DNA of 64,000 bases, from positions 62,001-126,000 of the forward strand of contig MCFE01000040.1 of the NCBI GenBank assembly GCA_002104905.1. The letters are read 5' to 3'. This DNA comes from Basidiobolus meristosporus CBS 931.73 (Eukaryota > Basidiobolomycota > Basidiobolomycetes > Basidiobolales > Basidiobolaceae). The position numbers and the translations under genes are program-made. The notes under the pieces are model-generated. The model saw only the letters and a program-made list of their open reading frames with translations, had not been told where the DNA came from and made no database searches. Shown here in pieces: positions 58,788-64,000 of this stretch (position 1 is its first letter; each line of letters starts with the position of its first letter).

Positions 58788-59136
58788 TGTTGTAAGAGTC
58801 TTGGAGATATTGGAAGTGATTTGGAGAACAAGTAGATTATGTGGTTTTCACTTAATGATTTATTGAATGTAAAAGTAGTATTTATACTTTTACCTGGTCT
58901 TGGCATTACAAACACATAGAACAGGTTAAGGAAGGTCCCAAGAGCATGTGTGCAAAGTTTGGGGCTGTGTGGTCAACTTTGAGAATTTTCATGTTCTGGG
59001 TACCTGTTATTTGGGTGAAAATATTCTAAGTAAATCCCAACAAGGAATTTGGTCAGTATTCTCTAGGATTTGAAGGTGATGATCTAAGTGACTAAGTTAG
59101 GTGAATATTTAGGTGGAATTACAAATTTTTACAACA
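58788..59136 (-). repeat. 3' LTR of minus-strand Copia
   Basis: On the minus strand it begins TGTTGTAAAAATTTGTAATT and ends CTCTTACAACA. It carries the AGTATAAATACT and CAATAAATCATTAAGTG blocks. Confidence 0.9.
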
Positions 59137-59147
59137 CTCCCACTCAG

Positions 59148-62100
59148 CTAAATGTTCATACTGACTAGTCCTAATTTTGACCTAATATATTCAAACTTGT
59201 CTCTAGCTAATGGTTTGGTAAATATGTCTGCAATCATTTCATCTGTAGGACAGTAAACTAAGCTAACTGAGTTATTCTCTATAGGTTCACGTATGAAATG
59301 ATGTCTAATATCTATGTGCTTGGTTCTAGCATGAAAAGTTGGATTTCTACCTAATTGTATACATCCTTGATTATCTTGAAATAAAGTAATAGGCGTTTTT
59401 TGATATAGGCCTAAATCTGTAAAGAGTTTTCTTAGCCACATTGCTTCTTTTGTAGCTTCACATGCTGCCATATACTCTGCCTCTGTAGTAGAAAGTGCTA
59501 CAGTTGGTTGCTTTCTTGAATTCCATGAAATTGCTCCTTTAGAGTAAAGAAAGGTGTATCCTGTGGTGGATCTTCTGTCTTCCAAATTTTGTCCCCAATC
59601 AGCATCAGAGTATCCACAAGGTCCTGTTCTGAATCCTTATAAGTGTATCTTAAGCAGATATCAGCAGTTCCTTTTAGGTATCTAAAAATTCACTTAACTG
59701 CTGCAATATGATCAGATCCATAGTTCTGATTATGTTGGCTGACAACTCCCACTGAATATGAGATATCTGAACGTGTTCCAAGCATGATATACATCCAACT
59801 GCCAACCATAGATTGATAAGGAAAGTCAGGGCTTTCAGATGGCACCAAGCTCTCTTGATTTGGTTGAGTTTTGACCAAGTTAAGGTTTGTCTCCATTGGG
59901 GTAGCTGCCGGTTTACAGTCTTCCATTTTGTACTTCTTTAGTATATCTTCTATATACTTGGATTGGCTTAGGGTAATAGTCTGGGTACTTCTGTCTATGG
60001 AGAACTTAATCCCTAAGTAGTAACTAAGTTCTCCTAAATCAGACATCTTGAACTCCTTAGATAGGCTGGATTTAGTCTCTTCCAATGTTTCTAGGTTATT
60101 GGTGGCTATAATAAGATCATCCACATATAGAGCTAATAGAACTGGATTTGCTCTATCTGGCTTATAGTATATACTATAGTCAGCATTACTTCTTTTGAAA
60201 CTCAACAATTCCAAATAAGAATCTATCTTGCAATTCCAGGCTCTTGGTGATTGTTTGAGACCATATAGTGACTTTTTAAGCTTGCAGACCAAATGGGGGT
60301 TATCTTGGTCAACAAACCCATCAGGCTGGTCCATATACACGTCTTCATCAAGTTCTCCATTCAAAAATGCAGTTTTTACATCCATTTGATAAATAAAAAA
60401 CTTATATTTGGCTGCAATAGCCAATATTAATCAGATGGAATTAAACTTGGCTACCGGTGCAAAGGTCTCAGTATAGTCAAGTCCTTTTGTTTGAGAGTAT
60501 CCTTTGGCTACAAGTCTTGCTTTGTATCTTTCAATTTGACCATCAGCCTTGTATTTTGTCTTGAAGACCTATCTGCATCCAAATGATTTTTGGTTGATTG
60601 GTAATTTGACTAAGTCCCAAGTTTGATTTTCCATCAGTGCCTGATATTCCTCAGTCATTGCAGATCTCCAAAACTTTGTCTGAGGGCTATTTAGGGCCTC
60701 TTTTACAGTCTGGGGTTCATCAATATGGACTGAATAGGCATAGGCTAAGTTTGTACCCTCATTGATATAGTAATTTGGGCTATTTCTTGTTTGATTTGAT
60801 CTCCGGGCATTTGATACTGGAATGATCACTTCTGGGATATTCCTGGGCACTGATTCTGGCTGAACCACGGTTGTAGAGTCCTCTGGAGTGAAAAAATTTT
60901 CATTGTTTTGCTCTGATTCAGTCCTGACAATTGGTGGACTTGAGATCAAATTTTTGTCATCATCTTATGTCATTTTTTGTGAAAATTTTGAATTTTCATC
61001 AAACAACACATCCCAGGACTTGATAAGCTTCTTTGCTTTGGTATTGTAGAGTCTGTATGCCTTAATCTCATTGCAGTAGCCCAAAAATATGCATTTTACA
61101 CTTTTTGGCTCAAATTTTGACTGATTTCCGGCCAGTTTTTTTGACATATGCTGTACACCCAAATATTCTTAGATGTTCTGCACTTGGTCTGTATCCATAC
61201 CATGCTTCAAATGGAGTAGAATCATAAAGTATTCTGTTATAACTCCTATTTCAAAGATATACAGCAGTGGCAACTGATTCCGCCCAAAAATCATAGGATA
61301 ATTTTTGATCATGGATTATAGATCTTGCCATATCAATTATTGATCTGTTAGCTTGTTCTGTTACTCCATTTTGCTGTGGGGAGTATGGTGCAGTAGTCTC
61401 TTGCTTTATCCCATGAATTTTGCAGAAGTGGATGAAGAGTTTTGAGGTATATTCTCCACTATTGTCAGAGCGTATTTTCTTGATTTTTTCACCAGTTTCT
61501 CTCTCCACCTTGGCTTTAAACTCCCTGAACTTAGACAGAGCTTCTTCCTTTTTCTCCATGAAGTAGACCCATGTGTATCTTGTATAATCATCAATAAAAG
61601 TGATTAAATACTTCATCCCGCCCAAGGATAAATTTTGCATAGGTCCACACAGATCTGAGTGAATTAGATCTAATTTTTTCTTAGTTTTGATTAACCCAGA
61701 GCTCTTGAACGGTTGTCTGGCTTGTTTCCCATATATGCAGGCTTCACAGTGCTCCAAATTAACTGGGGGATCAATTTTTACTCCAGAAATTAGCTGATAT
61801 TGGATCATTTTGCGCAAATAATCAAAATTGATGTGCCCAAATCTCCTGTGCCAAAGCATTGGTGTTTCTTCATTTAGGTTACTTATATTGGCTTCCAGAT
61901 ATGATGGAATATAAGTCAACTTGTATAGATTCTGATCTCTGATGCCCAAAGCAATATGAGCACCATTTTGATCAGTGATCCTGCATCCAGAACTGTCAAA
62001 ACTGAAACTGAGTCCTTCTGCTGTGGCCTTGCTTACAGATAGTAGGTTCTTGGCTATTTCTGGTACATAGAGTACTTCTTTAAAGGTCAGTGTATGGCTT

Positions 62101-63116
62101 CCTTCACTGCTTCTAAGGTTTACTTGGATAGTTCCTTCTCCCACTGCTTCAAGTGTTCTATCGTCACCCATGAAAACCTTCTTAAATGGAATTTCTTGAT
62201 ATTGGGTAAAAAGTTATTTTTGGTGTGTAAAGTGTTGAGAAGCTCCAGAGTCAATATACCACGTCTGAGAATCCTTGTTTGTGGTCATATTTAGTGCAGA
62301 TATGAATAGTCTATCTACAGCTGTTGCAGCATTTCCATATTCAGGATTCTTTTGCTGATAATCACTCTTTTTGAGACACCAGTCTGATGTGTGTCCTTTC
62401 CTTTTGCAGTAGTTACAAAACAGGTTGCTGTTGCCTTTGTAGGGTCTTGGGAACCTCCTTTGTTGGTTATCATTGCTTATTAAAGCATTTTCTTCTTCCT
62501 TATTGGCGCTTGATTTTCTTAATTCTTCATCCAGGAGCCTTCCATATATGTAATTTAAGGTCAAATCTTCAGTTCTGAACTCTAGGGCAGATACAAGGCC
62601 CTGAAACTTGTCTGTCAGGCTATTCAGGATGGTAACTATCACATCCTCATCAGTAGTTGGTACGCCCACAGATTCCATCTCATCTACCAGCAGGGTAATT
62701 CTGTTAATTAGATTTTTCATTTCTTCTCCTGGCAGCATCTTTGTAGTAAAGAATTTTCATCTCAGATACATTTTCTTGGCAGCTGAACATGACTGGTAGG
62801 TGTCTTCTAATGCTTTCCAGGCATTCTTTGCCGTTTTTGCTCTTGAGCATTGAATTAGCAATTTGTCCTTGACATTAAGGCAAATGCAGTTAAAGGCACT
62901 TTGTTCTTTCTTCTGGTACTTTAAGGCTTCCTCTCCCATGTTTTTAGGAGGGCATTCTTCTCCCATGACAATATCCCAAAGGCCTCTTTCTTGTAGCAGC
63001 ATCTTCATCTTCACCTTCCACACTTGGTAGTTAGATCCATCCAACTTTTCAGCAGAGGGAAAAATTCCAGTAATAGCAGTAGTAGACATTGCAGAGAGTG
63101 ACAGCTTGGGGCGCAT
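59148..63116 (-). pseudogene. Copia gag-pol, nearly complete, about nine lesions
   Basis: Gag starts MRPKLSLSAMSTTAITG just inside the 5' LTR, with EKLDGSNYQVWKVKMKMLL. The zinc knuckle CNYCKRKGHTSDWC (CX2CX4HX4C) is intact. Protease shows WYIDSGASQHFT. Integrase shows HINFDYLRKM, CEACIYGKQ, HSDLCGPM, RSDNSGEY and PQQNGVTEQANR. Reverse transcriptase shows [10 protein letters not shown]. RNase H shows STTEAEYMAACEATK and ends FTKPLARDKFEY. Lesions seen: stops near 62758, 62215, 61252, 60966, 60570, 60434 and 59691, an extra A in a run near 61140, and a missing G near 59620. Between lesions all catalytic blocks remain. Confidence 0.93.
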
Positions 63117-63120
63117 AACC

Positions 63121-63469
63121 TGTTGTAAGAGTCTTGGAGATATTGGAAGTGATTTGGAGAACAAGTAGATTATGTGGTTTTCACTTAATGATTTATTGAA
63201 TGTAAAAGTAGTATTTATACTTTTACCTGGTCTTGGCATTACAAACACAAAGAATAGATTAAGAAAGGTCCCAAGAGCATGTGTGCAAAGTTTGGGGCTG
63301 TTTGGACAACTTTGAGAATTTTCATGTTCCGAGCACCTGGTATTTTGGTGAAAATATTCTAAGTAAATCCCGCCAAGGAATTTGGTCAGTATTCTCTAGG
63401 ATTTGAAGGTGATGATCTAAGTGACTAAGTTAGGTGAATATTTAGGTGGAAATACAAATTTTTACAACA
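63121..63469 (-). repeat. 5' LTR of minus-strand Copia
   Basis: It has the same ends as the left LTR. The element's first gag codon lies five bases inside, as in the plus-strand copies where GGCTATGAGCC follows the LTR. Confidence 0.9.
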
Positions 63470-63530
63470 AAAACCACATAATCTACTTGTCCTCCCAATC
63501 ACTTCCAATATTTCCAAAACTCTTACAATA

Positions 63531-64000
63531 AGATGTACTGGCTGGTTAGATCCACTCAAATAGTTGTAAAGTGCACTAAGACTGTAACAATTCCATGCCA
63601 CCCTTGGCAAAACACTGTACAAACACCATTATATTTTATCAACTTTTTTTGGCTGTAAAATCCGCAAAATGCCGTTGTGATCCTGTCACAAGATTGTGTA
63701 GATGGTTGTTAATTCCAAGCTGCTGGTATTATAGTGGTCTCCTGGTAGGATCTTGATGGCTGATCTGAATTGGATCCACCTGCAGGATCAAGTTATTTTT
63801 CCTAGGGCAAGTTCATGGTATTTTTTATTTGAACTATATGTGAAATACCCACAGTATAGTGGGTAAGCAAATGAGCTTAGGTGATTCCACAATATAGTAT
63901 CTGAATTGTGCAAGGGGAGGTAGCAAAAGGAAATACCATTTGATAAATTGGTACAGTAGCATTATAGAGGACTAGATGTTGGCCACTGTATTGTTGTTAT
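63531..64000 (+). repeat. Family X, copy 5, runs off the window
   Basis: Blocks at 63580-63810 match 6570-6800 (CACAAGATTGTGT, TTAATTCCAAGCTGC, GATCTTGATGGCTGAT). From about 63825 the sequence matches 6285-6460 instead (AATACCCACA, CAAGGGGAGG, AAATACCATTTG), so two segments appear in reversed order compared with copy 1. Nothing is clearly coding. Confidence 0.45.

Larger units (their letters stand above)
58788..63469 (-). mobile_element. Full-length minus-strand Copia element
   Basis: It is 4682 bases with two 349-base LTRs (58788-59136 and 63121-63469) that differ at about 14 positions by eye (near 96 percent identity). The purine tract appears as CTCCCACTCAGC just inside the left LTR. No target duplication is found (GTTTG left, AAAAC right), in line with a deletion in the surrounding LTR. 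It is the best-preserved Copia in the window. Confidence 0.92.
58560..63530 (+). repeat. 3' LTR of the truncated Copia, split
   Basis: Only 58560-58787 and 63470-63530 belong to it. The minus-strand Copia fills the gap. About 60 bases that should lie between CATGTTTG and AAAACCACAT are missing, including the TATA block, so the join is not a simple insertion. Confidence 0.8.

Noticed and set aside
1-64000. CRISPR array, operons or bacterial islands
   Set aside because: Repeats are dispersed transposons rather than regular direct repeats with spacers; TATA boxes and LTR elements point to a eukaryote.

Overview
The window looks like a repeat-dense stretch of a eukaryotic, most probably fungal, nuclear genome. 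It has no operon structure, it carries Copia and Gypsy LTR retrotransposons with TATA boxes and AATAAA-type signals, and it has PIF/Harbinger-like DNA transposons. One Gypsy family (called Gypsy-2 here) has a pol of a type I associate with basidiomycetes (CxxC...H zinc-knuckle gag, FxxDxGxKGP reverse transcriptase, VERGH integrase), so a basidiomycete is a reasonable but unproven guess. Only one ordinary host gene is visible, a cytosolic-type LysM protein at the left edge (40-879, minus strand). That edge is visibly richer in CpG than the repeats, which look CpG-poor.

Layout. 1-3950: the LysM gene, then DNA in which I recognise nothing. 3950-5915: fragments of old Copia LTRs and gag. 5925-13243: an uncharacterised repeat (family X) split by a full-length, mutated Copia element (7266-11908, near-perfect 5-bp target duplication). 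13244-14149: solo-type Gypsy-2 LTR. 15460-15840: chromodomain end of a decayed chromovirus. 16422-21062: Harbinger-1, holding a nested foldback MITE and a Gypsy-2-type LTR. 21421-22538: MITE remnants. 22539-43141: a nested complex. It consists of Gypsy-1 copy B (plus strand), a truncated Gypsy-1 copy A (minus strand) lodged at B's primer-binding site, Harbinger-2 inside A's gag, a fully structured recent Gypsy-1 (26594-31532, LTRs identical by eye) inside A's LTR, and Harbinger-3 inside B's integrase. Harbinger-3 is itself hit by three LTRs. 43142-45156: family X copies. 45157-47347: internally deleted Copia. 47348-54143: Gypsy-2 with its 3' LTR and a solo LTR of a third LTR family inside its pol. 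54144-63530: family X, a 5'-truncated Copia, and a nearly whole minus-strand Copia (58788-63469) lodged in the truncated copy's 3' LTR. 63531-64000: family X again.

How the parts work together. Gypsy-1 makes 4-bp target duplications (GAGA, CAGA, AAGG), Copia 5-bp (ATTAT) and Harbinger/MITE 3-bp (ATT/AAT, TTA, ATA). These allow an insertion order to be read directly. The Harbinger elements and the MITEs share the terminus AGACTTGTTC, so the Harbinger transposase is the likely mobilising enzyme. The LTR promoters carry recognisable stress-type sites: a Gcn4/AP-1 palindrome in Gypsy-1, and heat-shock elements plus a CArG palindrome in Gypsy-2.
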